Of a stretch of DNA of 9,808 nt, positions 1 through 6,609 are shown piece by piece (positions within the stretch are counted from its first letter, which is position 1; each line of letters begins with the position of its first letter). The position numbers were made by a program, and so were the translations under genes. Source of the stretch: Paludibacteraceae bacterium (GTDB lineage Bacteria > Bacteroidota > Bacteroidia > Bacteroidales > Paludibacteraceae); assembly GCA_904502115.1 (NCBI GenBank), contig CAJGDW010000048.1, positions 1-9,808 on the forward strand, written 5' to 3'. The notes beneath the pieces are model-generated. The model made no database searches. It had not been told where the DNA came from and worked only from the letters and a program-made list of their open reading frames with translations.

Positions 1-1
1 G

Positions 2-697
2 GTAAATCACTTGCAAGCACACGTATTGGCGCATTTTATTCAAGAAGAAAATGAACCCGTACACGTACCTGAATTCCCATTTTTGTGTTTGCTAGTATCG
101 GGCGGTAACTCGCAAATTATTTTGGTAAAAGCCTACAACGATATGGAAATTGTAGGACAAACCATTGACGATGCCGCTGGCGAAGCTTTTGACAAGTGTG
201 CCAAAGTGTTGGGTGGCCCATATCCTGGCGGTCCTTTTATCGATAAATTGGCCAAAGAAGGCAATCCGTTGGCCTTTACTTTTAGCAAGCCCCATATCGC
301 CGGTTTTGATTATAGCTTTAGCGGCCTTAAAACATCGTTTATGTATTTTATTCGCGATGAATTGGCCAAAAATCCTAACTTTATCGAAGAAAGAAAAGCC
401 GATTTGGCGGCTTCTATTCAAAAAACCGTTATCGATGTGTTGATGGATAAGTTGCTAAAGGCATCGCGTCATTACGGCATTAAACGTGTGGCGGTAGCAG
501 GAGGTGTTTCTGCCAATAGTGCTTTGCGTGAGGCGTATCAAGTGTATGCCCAAAAATACGGATGGGATATTTTTGTTCCCAAATTTTCGTATACCACCGA
601 CAATGCAGCTATGATCGCCATTACGGCACAATTCAAATACTTTGATGCTGAGTTTGATAGCATCGATTCTGTACCTTTTTCAAAAGTAGTTATTTAA
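2..697 (+). CDS. tsaD: TsaD, tRNA N6-threonylcarbamoyladenosine transferase (5' end missing)
   Basis: C-terminal 231 residues of the Kae1/TsaD/Qri7 family; the gene enters from the left edge in the frame starting at base 2, so no true start is present (the TTG at 11 is internal). TsaD transfers the threonylcarbamoyl group from threonylcarbamoyl-AMP to A37 of ANN-decoding tRNAs, in the cytoplasm, with TsaB and TsaE. Seen: the metal-binding HxxxH (HLQAH, fragment residues 3-7), LLVSGGN (30-36, where many members have SGGH), the block GQTIDDAAGEAFDKCAKVLG followed by PYPGGP, and near the C-terminus TTDNAAMIA whose Asp (fragment residue 200, bases 599-601) matches the third metal ligand. The length after HxxxH fits full-length relatives, so the 3' end is intact. 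The stop TAA (695-697) shares a base with the next ATG, suggesting translational coupling. Identification is firm. Confidence 0.96.
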   Translation, partial: VNHLQAHVLAHFIQEENEPVHVPEFPFLCLLVSGGNSQIILVKAYNDMEIVGQTIDDAAGEAFDKCAKVLGGPYPGGPFIDKLAKEGNPLAFTFSKPHIAGFDYSFSGLKTSFMYFIRDELAKNPNFIEERKADLAASIQKTVIDVLMDKLLKASRHYGIKRVAVAGGVSANSALREAYQVYAQKYGWDIFVPKFSYTTDNAAMIAITAQFKYFDAEFDSIDSVPFSKVVI

Positions 698-1317
698 TGA
701 AAATTCAGTTTCCCAAAAAAGAAGAAATACTTTCATTTGTTCAACGAGTATTTCAACTTATGACTCCCTATTGGGGTATGTTCTATTTTGCTGCTCTGTT
801 GCTGGCAACCCACTTTGCATGGAAATATAGTTTTACGGAAAGTTTAGCCATGGGTGGTCCTCCGCAAATTTGGTTATGGCAAACTTTCGATTGTTCGCAA
901 TTTTTTGAATCGTGCGTAGGATATATTGTAAGTTCGATGGATTGGTTATTTACGCATGTTTTTGGAGTAGACGGATACGAAATTTTTGGTAATCGTTTTT
1001 ATATTACTGAACCTACCCGTTCTGTTATTAGCATTGTTTGGAGTTGTTCGGGTATGAAACAACTGTTTATTTTTACAACCATGTTGTTGTTGTACCCATT
1101 TGCGCATAAACATAAATTATGGGCGATACCTTCTTTTGGATTTGTTATTTTGCTTTTGAACTTGATTCGATTGATGGTATTGTTTAATCACATGAAAACC
1201 AATCCAGAAGACTTTGAAGCATGGCACGAAGGTTCTAAATACGTTTTCTATGCCATTATGTTTGGTCTTTGGATTTTGTGGGAAGAATTTGTAAGAAGGT
1301 ATGCACCTCGTAATTGA
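697..1317 (+). CDS. exosortase/archaeosortase-family membrane protein (XrtF-like)
   Basis: A 206-residue polytopic membrane protein with about five hydrophobic segments (roughly 22-44, 71-91, 107-135, 141-166, 181-199). Three conserved features match the exosortase/archaeosortase superfamily: a Cys in SCSGM (Cys117), an Arg in LNLIRL (Arg158) and a His in AWHEGSK (His177), in the order and at the membrane-edge positions of the proposed Cys-Arg-His transpeptidase-like site. Family members are thought to process C-terminal sorting signals of exported proteins at the cytoplasmic membrane. Size and phylum suggest the short Bacteroidota forms such as XrtF, but the subfamily is inferred. It starts one base inside the tsaD stop (TAATG) and its last 17 bases overlap coaX, so it is probably co-translated with both. 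No PEP-CTERM-like substrate, and no exosortase-F-associated partner, is encoded in the window. Substrate and physiological role are unknown. Confidence 0.82.
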   Translation: MKIQFPKKEEILSFVQRVFQLMTPYWGMFYFAALLLATHFAWKYSFTESLAMGGPPQIWLWQTFDCSQFFESCVGYIVSSMDWLFTHVFGVDGYEIFGNRFYITEPTRSVISIVWSCSGMKQLFIFTTMLLLYPFAHKHKLWAIPSFGFVILLLNLIRLMVLFNHMKTNPEDFEAWHEGSKYVFYAIMFGLWILWEEFVRRYAPRN

Positions 1318-2050
1318 TTACGGAAATACATCGGTTAAGGTAGCTGTTTTTGAGCCATCTGGCAACTTGTGTTTTCAAGATAAATGGGAAAATTGTACGC
1401 AAACCCATATAGAGGCATTGTTGCAAACATATTTGCTCGATGCGGTTATTGTTTGTTCTGTGGTAGGTGTTCCCGATGCCATACTGCAATTTTTGCGTCA
1501 GCATTTGGCGTATGTATTGTTGCTCGATCATCAAACACCATTGCCTATAAAAAATGCTTATAAAACTCCCACAACGCTAGGGTACGATAGGTTGGCGGCA
1601 GCCGTAGGAGCGTATGCCATGCGTCCCAATAAACCATTGTTGGTAATAGATGCTGGAACAGCCATTACTTACGATTTTGTATCGCCCGATAATGAATTTA
1701 TAGGGGGCAATATCGCACCAGGGGCAACCATGCGATTCAGTGCGTTGCATCATTTTACACAAAAATTACCCCGATTGTCGTTGCCTACAGACGATGTAGA
1801 CATGACACTCGGTAATAATACGCAAACAGCCATTCAAATGGGTGTTGTGAACGGGATTGTTTACGAAATAGAAGGATATATTGCTAGATTAAGGGCAAAA
1901 TATCCAGAACTTTTAATTTTTTTAACGGGTGGAGACGCTTTTTTCTTTGAAAGACGAGTAAAAAGTAGCATCTTTGTATCCCCGAATCTTTTATTGTTCG
2001 GTTTGCACCGTATCTTAACGTATAATAAATGTCTACAAAAAGCAGAATAA
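1301..2050 (+). CDS. coaX: type III pantothenate kinase (CoaX)
   Basis: 249 residues, the usual length. It phosphorylates pantothenate with ATP, the first step of coenzyme A synthesis, in the cytoplasm; type III enzymes belong to the ASKHA fold, typically need a monovalent cation, and are not inhibited by CoA. Seen: N-terminal phosphate loop DYGNTSVKVAVF (6-17), GYDRLAA (94-100), the second nucleotide motif DAGTAITYDF (117-126), GGNIAPG (135-141), GNNTQTAIQMGV (171-182) and LTGGDA (208-213). The start at 1301 is set by the phosphate loop lying only five residues in; an AGAAGG run at 1294-1299 is too close to the ATG to be a normal Shine-Dalgarno site. The gene overlaps the exosortase-like gene by 17 bases and the following outer-membrane gene by 22, so the three are almost certainly on one transcript. 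Confidence 0.96.
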   Translation: MHLVIDYGNTSVKVAVFEPSGNLCFQDKWENCTQTHIEALLQTYLLDAVIVCSVVGVPDAILQFLRQHLAYVLLLDHQTPLPIKNAYKTPTTLGYDRLAAAVGAYAMRPNKPLLVIDAGTAITYDFVSPDNEFIGGNIAPGATMRFSALHHFTQKLPRLSLPTDDVDMTLGNNTQTAIQMGVVNGIVYEIEGYIARLRAKYPELLIFLTGGDAFFFERRVKSSIFVSPNLLLFGLHRILTYNKCLQKAE

Positions 2051-3279
2051 TAGGTATTTTGTGCTTGTTTTGTGTTCTGGTTACTCCTGTTTGGGCGGCT
2101 GGAACCATTTCGCCATATTCAAGATATGGTTATGGAGAGTGGCAAAGCCTATCGTTTAGTACCAATCAGTCGATGGGTGGGTTAGGATATGGTGTTCGCT
2201 CCAACAGAAGTATCAATGCCATGAACCCCGCATCGTATACTGCCATAGATAGTTTAACATTTATGTTAGATTTGGGCGTTTCTGGGGTGGTAGATGGTTT
2301 TGAAACAGCATCTACATCGTCAACTCAATTTAACGGAAACGTTGATTACGTTGCAATTCAAGTTCCTTTGGCGAAATTCGCTGCTTTGAGTTTTGGTATT
2401 TCACCCCTAACCAATGTAGGATACGGTTACTCCTTTTTAGATTCAAAAACCATACACGGTTACAACGATACACTTACGGTAAAACAAACCTTTAATGGTA
2501 CTGGTGGTATTACCCAAGTTTATTTAGGCGTAGCCTTTGACATTATGAACAGGGTTTCTGTGGGTGTGAATGGTCATTATCTGTTTGGTAATATACAACA
2601 CAATAGAGAAGTTACCTTTCCCGATGAAACTTTATACACGCCTACAAAACAGAAAGAATCGTTGATTATTAGTGCATGGTTGTGCGATGTAGGTGTTCAA
2701 TACCACCAACCCATAGGCGATGATGAACTGATAATTGGTGCTGCTTACTCGTTAAAGTTGCCCATGAACAATCGTTACGAAATTACCACCACAACCAACG
2801 ATATAGAAATAATAGAAGATGAGACGCTTTTGTTTGACTATCCACAAACCATTGGCGGTGGTGTTTCTTACAATTGGCAAAAACGTTTGGTAGTAGGTGT
2901 AGATGTGTCGTGGCAAAACTTTGCACAAGCAAACTACTATGGCAAAACGAATCAACTGAACGACCGATTTGTGTATGCTTTTGGTGCTCAGTATACGCAT
3001 GCGCCAGGAGGAAAGAAATACACTGATAATATGGATTTTAGAATTGGTTGTAATTATGCTAATTCGTACATCAATATCGATAATAAACCCTTTGATAAAT
3101 GGTCGATTACTTGGGGCGTTGGTTTCCCATTGCTCAATACGAATACCAAGTTGAACCTACACATGGAGTATGGTCAGCAAGGATCGATACAACAACAAGG
3201 TTTGTTAGAACGATATTACAAAATAGGAATAGGTGTTTCGTTAAATGAACGCTGGTTTGTTAAACGAAAACTAAGATAA
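2029..3279 (+). CDS. outer-membrane beta-barrel protein, Bacteroidota FadL/OmpP1-like
   Basis: 416 residues with a clear signal peptide (Lys/Arg near the start, hydrophobic 8-22, VWA-A cleavage near residue 23). The mature protein begins with SPYSRYGYGE (28-37), followed by GGLGYG (50-55) and MNPASY (65-70), a pattern I associate with a Bacteroidota outer-membrane family distantly like FadL/OmpP1 transporters. The rest alternates polar and hydrophobic residues with many Gly and aromatic residues, as expected of antiparallel membrane strands. The C-terminus ends in WFVKRKLR rather than the terminal aromatic residue common in proteobacterial porins. Its ATG lies 22 bases inside coaX. The transported substrate, if any, cannot be read from the sequence; outer-membrane location is well supported, function is not. 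Confidence 0.75.
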   Translation: MSTKSRIIGILCLFCVLVTPVWAAGTISPYSRYGYGEWQSLSFSTNQSMGGLGYGVRSNRSINAMNPASYTAIDSLTFMLDLGVSGVVDGFETASTSSTQFNGNVDYVAIQVPLAKFAALSFGISPLTNVGYGYSFLDSKTIHGYNDTLTVKQTFNGTGGITQVYLGVAFDIMNRVSVGVNGHYLFGNIQHNREVTFPDETLYTPTKQKESLIISAWLCDVGVQYHQPIGDDELIIGAAYSLKLPMNNRYEITTTTNDIEIIEDETLLFDYPQTIGGGVSYNWQKRLVVGVDVSWQNFAQANYYGKTNQLNDRFVYAFGAQYTHAPGGKKYTDNMDFRIGCNYANSYINIDNKPFDKWSITWGVGFPLLNTNTKLNLHMEYGQQGSIQQQGLLERYYKIGIGVSLNERWFVKRKLR

Positions 3280-3320
3280 TCCGTCTAATCTAAAAAAATC
3301 AATACATAAATAAGTTTGCT

Positions 3321-4667
3321 ATGAAAACAAAGTATTTTTTATTGGGCTTAGTGACATTGTTTGCAATGCCTATGTTTGCAGTAAAAGCCATTGAAGATGG
3401 CAGTAAATTTGGTACAGGCGAAGATAGTATCCGTTGCTTGGAAAATCTAAGTTTGTATCAACAATACTATAAGGTTAGAGATTATGATGCAGCTTATAAT
3501 AGCTGGAAAGTTGTTTTTGACGAAGCACCTCAAGCTGGTGGTCGTACCTTGTATGGTAACGGCGCTTTCTTGATTGTACAAAAAATGGTAAAAGCTCCAG
3601 CTGCAGAAAAACAACAATGGTTTGACTTGTTGATGAAATGTTATGAGCAACGTATTCAATACTTTGGTACCGATCGCAAATACTCAGAGCCATGGATTCG
3701 TGGTCGTCAAGCAGTAGATTATATCAACTATTCTGGCGATGCAGAAATGCTTGATAAAGTGTTGCCTTGGTTAAAACAAGCAGTTGATCATGGTATGCAC
3801 AATGCTGATGCAGACGTTATCAACTCGTATTTCCAAATGTTGGAAAAACAATACCAAAAAGACGTAGAAACCTACCGTGCTAACTTTATTGACGAATACG
3901 TAAGAATTGGCGAATTGGTAGATCAACGCATTGCACAAGCAGACGAACAACAAGAAAACTACAAAATGGTTCGCGCTAACATCGATAATCTTTTCACAAT
4001 GAGTGGCGCTGCCGATTGCAAAACCTTAGAAAAAGTGTTTGCACCAAAAATTGAAGATGAAAAAGAAAATGCAGCTGCATTGAATAAAATCATTAAGATT
4101 TTCCGTATGTCAGGATGCAAAGAATCTGAAGTATATTTTACCGCATCACTTTATTCTCATAAGTTGAATCCAACTGCAGAAACCGCTGCTGGATGTGCTT
4201 ATCAAGCCATTAAAAAAGAAGATTACAAAGAAGCAATTACTTTCTTTAACGAAGCCATTTCGTTAGAAGAAAATGCAGCAAACAAATACGATTATGCATA
4301 TCATAAAGCGTTGGTGTTGCAAAAATTAGGACGTTATGCTGAAGCTCGTACAGCAGCTTACGAAGCACTTCGTTACAATGCTAACAAAGGCGAAGTATAC
4401 ATTCTTATTGCAGCTATGTATGCCGACACCAAACTATACGATGGTGACCCTATCTTGGCAAAAACCGTATTCTGGGCTGCTGTAGATAAATTGGAAAAAG
4501 CGAAAAGCGTAGATCCTTCGTGTGCTGCAGAAGCAAATAAACTAATCAATTTGTATCGTCAATACTTCCCATCTAGCGAAGAAGTGTTCTTCAAACCCGA
4601 ATTGAAAGTAGGCGAAATCTTCCACGTTGAGGGATGGATTAACGAAGATGTTCGTTGTCGCGACTAA
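3321..4667 (+). CDS. secreted tetratricopeptide-repeat protein, function unknown
   Basis: 448 residues with an N-terminal signal peptide (MKTKYFLLGL, then a hydrophobic run to about residue 20; cleavage near FAVKA), so probably periplasmic or outer-membrane associated. The middle is rich in charged helices (about 170-262). The C-terminal half holds two clear TPR units, about 285-318 (AYQAIKKEDYKEAITFFNEA) and 322-355 (ALVLQKLGRYAEARTAAYEA), and a weaker third at about 356-400. TPRs are protein-binding helical scaffolds. The chain ends in a short segment, VEGWINEDVRCRD (436-448), outside the repeats. Seven cysteines remain after the signal peptide. It lies 41 bases after the outer-membrane gene and 5 bases before lptC, and a scaffold role in envelope assembly is an inference from that setting. 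Arginine is mostly CGT/CGC here, unlike the AGA/CGA-rich gene before it, which suggests stronger expression. Confidence 0.82.
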   Translation: MKTKYFLLGLVTLFAMPMFAVKAIEDGSKFGTGEDSIRCLENLSLYQQYYKVRDYDAAYNSWKVVFDEAPQAGGRTLYGNGAFLIVQKMVKAPAAEKQQWFDLLMKCYEQRIQYFGTDRKYSEPWIRGRQAVDYINYSGDAEMLDKVLPWLKQAVDHGMHNADADVINSYFQMLEKQYQKDVETYRANFIDEYVRIGELVDQRIAQADEQQENYKMVRANIDNLFTMSGAADCKTLEKVFAPKIEDEKENAAALNKIIKIFRMSGCKESEVYFTASLYSHKLNPTAETAAGCAYQAIKKEDYKEAITFFNEAISLEENAANKYDYAYHKALVLQKLGRYAEARTAAYEALRYNANKGEVYILIAAMYADTKLYDGDPILAKTVFWAAVDKLEKAKSVDPSCAAEANKLINLYRQYFPSSEEVFFKPELKVGEIFHVEGWINEDVRCRD

Positions 4668-4672
4668 TTTAG

Positions 4673-5272
4673 TTGAGAACTTTATTTCAACATATAATGA
4701 ATGGTGTAACGACTACTCTTGGAGTGGTCGTTATACTTGTTTTAGCGGCATGTAGAAATTCTGTTAAGGATAGCGCTCGGTATGGTGTATCGGACGATAC
4801 ACTTGTGGTAATGCGAAGTTATGACGTAGAAACGTTTATTTCTGACTCGGGTATAACACGCTACCGCGTTGAAACTCCCGAGTGGTTGGTGATTGAAAAA
4901 ACAGACAAACCTTGTTGGAAGTTTCCGAAAGGTTTGCGATTGGAACAATTTGATGAGTCGTTGTATGTATATTCAGAATTGCAATCCAAGTATGCTGTTT
5001 ATTATATCAACGAAGATCTTTGGGAATTATACGATTCAGTTCGTGTAAAAAATGTTGATAACGAACATTTTGAAACAGATAAACTGATTGTAGAGAAAAG
5101 TAAGGAGTTGGTACATACCGATCAATACGTAAAAGTAATTCAAAAAGATCGTATCATAACAGGATTGGGTATGACATCCAACCTTCACATGACGCGTTAT
5201 GTGATAGAAAAACCTCAGGGTGTTATTCCGCTGGATGAAGGAGAGGAAACTGCTACAGATTCTATTCAATAG
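4673..5272 (+). CDS. lptC: LPS export component LptC, lipoprotein form
   Basis: About 199 residues. LptC is the periplasmic part of the LptB2FGC complex that passes lipopolysaccharide from the inner-membrane extractor to LptA. Seen: a hydrophobic N-terminus ending in the lipobox VLAAC (Cys27 from the TTG start), then a beta-rich domain with Bacteroidota LptC features: YDVETF, RYRVETPEW, WKFPKGLRLEQFD and, near the end, VKVIQKDRIITGLGMTSN. Residues after the Cys (RNSVKDS) lack the acidic run of Bacteroidota surface-export signals, so the protein should stay on the periplasmic face. The start is uncertain: TTG at 4673, right after an in-frame TAG, gives Arg2 as a positive n-region residue; ATG at 4697 (191 residues) is a more usual codon but leaves no basic residue before the hydrophobic core. 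It lies 5 bases after the TPR gene and 8 bases before the next. Confidence 0.88.
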   Translation: MRTLFQHIMNGVTTTLGVVVILVLAACRNSVKDSARYGVSDDTLVVMRSYDVETFISDSGITRYRVETPEWLVIEKTDKPCWKFPKGLRLEQFDESLYVYSELQSKYAVYYINEDLWELYDSVRVKNVDNEHFETDKLIVEKSKELVHTDQYVKVIQKDRIITGLGMTSNLHMTRYVIEKPQGVIPLDEGEETATDSIQ

Positions 5273-5280
5273 AACTAGAT

Positions 5281-6531
5281 ATGAGTACAACTATTTTATT
5301 AATATTAATAACCTTGTTACTCTCTGCCTTTTTTTCGGGCATGGAGATTGCTTTTGTTACTTCTAATAAGTTGCGTTTGCAAATGGACTTGCAGAAGGAG
5401 AATTTAACCTCTTCTATCTTGTCTATTTTTTATGCACACCCCGATAGGTATATTTCTACCATTTTGGTGGGGAATAACATTGCCTTGGTTGTTTATGGTA
5501 TGCAGATGGCAGAATTGCTGGAACCTTTTTTGCAAACGTTCTTGCACAATGCTGCTTTAGTAGGTGTGGGTCAAACGTTTGTGTCGACTGTTGTTATCTT
5601 GATAACAGGCGAGTTTCTGCCTAAAATGATTTTTAGGATTAATTCTAACGGTTGGTTGCGCTTTTTTGCTGTTCCTTTGTTGTTGTTTTATATCTTGTTG
5701 TACCCGATATCGATTTTTATGAGTTGGTTGTCTGAATTGGTAATGCGTTTGTTCCGTGTGCCAGTGGGTAAAACCGATCAGTATTTAGTGGGTAGGGTAG
5801 ATTTGGATAGGTTGATACATGAGTCGATAGAGACGGCAGAGGAAGAAGTGGAAAACGATATTAAGTTTTTTCAGAATGCGCTCGATTTGTCGAAAGTGAA
5901 ATTGCGTAACTGCATTGTGCCTCGTACTGAAATTGAGGCGGTTGAATACGATTGCAGTGTTGAAGAATTGCGCGAGCGTTTTGTAGAAACAGGTTATTCT
6001 AAATTGTTGGTTTATCAAAATAACATCGATAACATTGTGGGTTACGTACACTCTAACGAGTTGTTTACCAAACCCGAAAGATGGCAATCGCAAATTATTT
6101 TGGCTCCCATTGTGCCCGAAACCATGGCTGCCAATAAGTTGATGAACATGTTGTTGCTTAAAAAGAAAAGCATGGCTGTGGTAGTAGATGAGTTTGGTGG
6201 AACGGCGGGCATTGTAACACTAGAAGATATAGTAGAAGAGATTTTTGGTGAAATTGAGGACGAACATGATACTCCAGAGTACGTGGAAAAGAAAATAAAC
6301 GATAATGAGTTTGTATTTTCGGGTCGATTGGAGATTGATTATTTGAATGAAACCTTTGATTTGTCGTTACCAGTTTCGGAAGAATACTTAACCTTGGCAG
6401 GCCTTGTTCTGCATGTTTATCAAGGTTTTCCGCAAGTTGGTGAGCAAATTAAATTGGATGGTTATCTATTGAAAATCATCAAAGCCACAAAAAACAAAAT
6501 CGAACTAATTAAGTTGATAAAAGATGCGTAA
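5281..6531 (+). CDS. CNNM/CorC (HlyC) family membrane protein with CBS pair
   Basis: 416 residues in the standard three-part layout. First, a DUF21/CNNM membrane domain of about four hydrophobic segments (about 1-155), with SAFFSGMEIAFVTSN (15-29), GNNIALVVYG (64-73) and GEFLPK (110-115, usually GEI-PK). Then two CBS motifs, about 212-270 (PRTEIEAVEYD) and 277-330 (VVDEFGGTAGIVTLEDIVEE), which commonly bind adenine nucleotides. Last, the CorC_HlyC domain (about 342-416). Relatives are annotated as hemolysins, but the CNNM fold is now associated with Mg2+ efflux, so ion transport at the cytoplasmic membrane is the better guess. The gliding-associated GldE has the same architecture; no gld genes are nearby, so I do not use that name. 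It begins 8 bases after lptC and has no visible terminator after it. Confidence 0.9.
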   Translation: MSTTILLILITLLLSAFFSGMEIAFVTSNKLRLQMDLQKENLTSSILSIFYAHPDRYISTILVGNNIALVVYGMQMAELLEPFLQTFLHNAALVGVGQTFVSTVVILITGEFLPKMIFRINSNGWLRFFAVPLLLFYILLYPISIFMSWLSELVMRLFRVPVGKTDQYLVGRVDLDRLIHESIETAEEEVENDIKFFQNALDLSKVKLRNCIVPRTEIEAVEYDCSVEELRERFVETGYSKLLVYQNNIDNIVGYVHSNELFTKPERWQSQIILAPIVPETMAANKLMNMLLLKKKSMAVVVDEFGGTAGIVTLEDIVEEIFGEIEDEHDTPEYVEKKINDNEFVFSGRLEIDYLNETFDLSLPVSEEYLTLAGLVLHVYQGFPQVGEQIKLDGYLLKIIKATKNKIELIKLIKDA

Positions 6532-6538
6532 AATGTGT

Positions 6539-6567
6539 TTTGATTTATAAAAAAATCATTATCTTCG
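6539..6567 (+). promoter_or_regulatory. Bacteroidota-type promoter for the PpiD-like gene
   Basis: TTTG at 6539-6542 (-33 element) and TATCTTCG at 6560-6567 (a match to TAnnTTTG with one change), separated by 17 bases, slightly short of the usual spacing of about 19. The element lies in the 78-base gap after the CNNM/CorC gene and predicts a start near 6573, giving a leader of about 35 bases rich in A and T before the ATG at 6610. No terminator separates it from the upstream gene, so read-through may add to expression. Confidence 0.6.
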
Positions 6568-6609
6568 CACTTTCATAATTTATTAAACAAAATAATAACG
6601 AAATATTTT

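Noticed and set aside
697..1317. A dedicated exosortase-substrate operon in this window.
   Set aside because: I checked the C-termini of the visible complete proteins: none ends in a hydrophobic helix followed by a basic tail, so no substrate can be assigned here.
2029..3279. Reading the outer-membrane barrel as PorV or another type IX secretion component.
   Set aside because: The SPYSRYG and NPASY features fit a general Bacteroidota barrel family; there is no other secretion gene nearby and nothing specific to PorV that I can identify.
3311..3318. TAAGTTTG, an exact match to the Bacteroidota -7 box just before the TPR gene.
   Set aside because: It ends two bases before the ATG at 3321, so transcription would begin inside the coding region and the signal peptide would be lost; there is also no convincing -33 element. 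It is probably a chance match in AT-rich DNA.
3280..3320. A possible terminator or regulatory RNA in the 41-base gap after the outer-membrane gene.
   Set aside because: The gap is A-rich, without an inverted repeat followed by a T-tract, and too short for a structured leader.
5281..6531. Naming the CBS-domain protein GldE (gliding motility and type IX secretion).
   Set aside because: The domain order fits, but it is shared by the whole CNNM/CorC family and no gld, spr or por gene is nearby; the neighbour is lptC.
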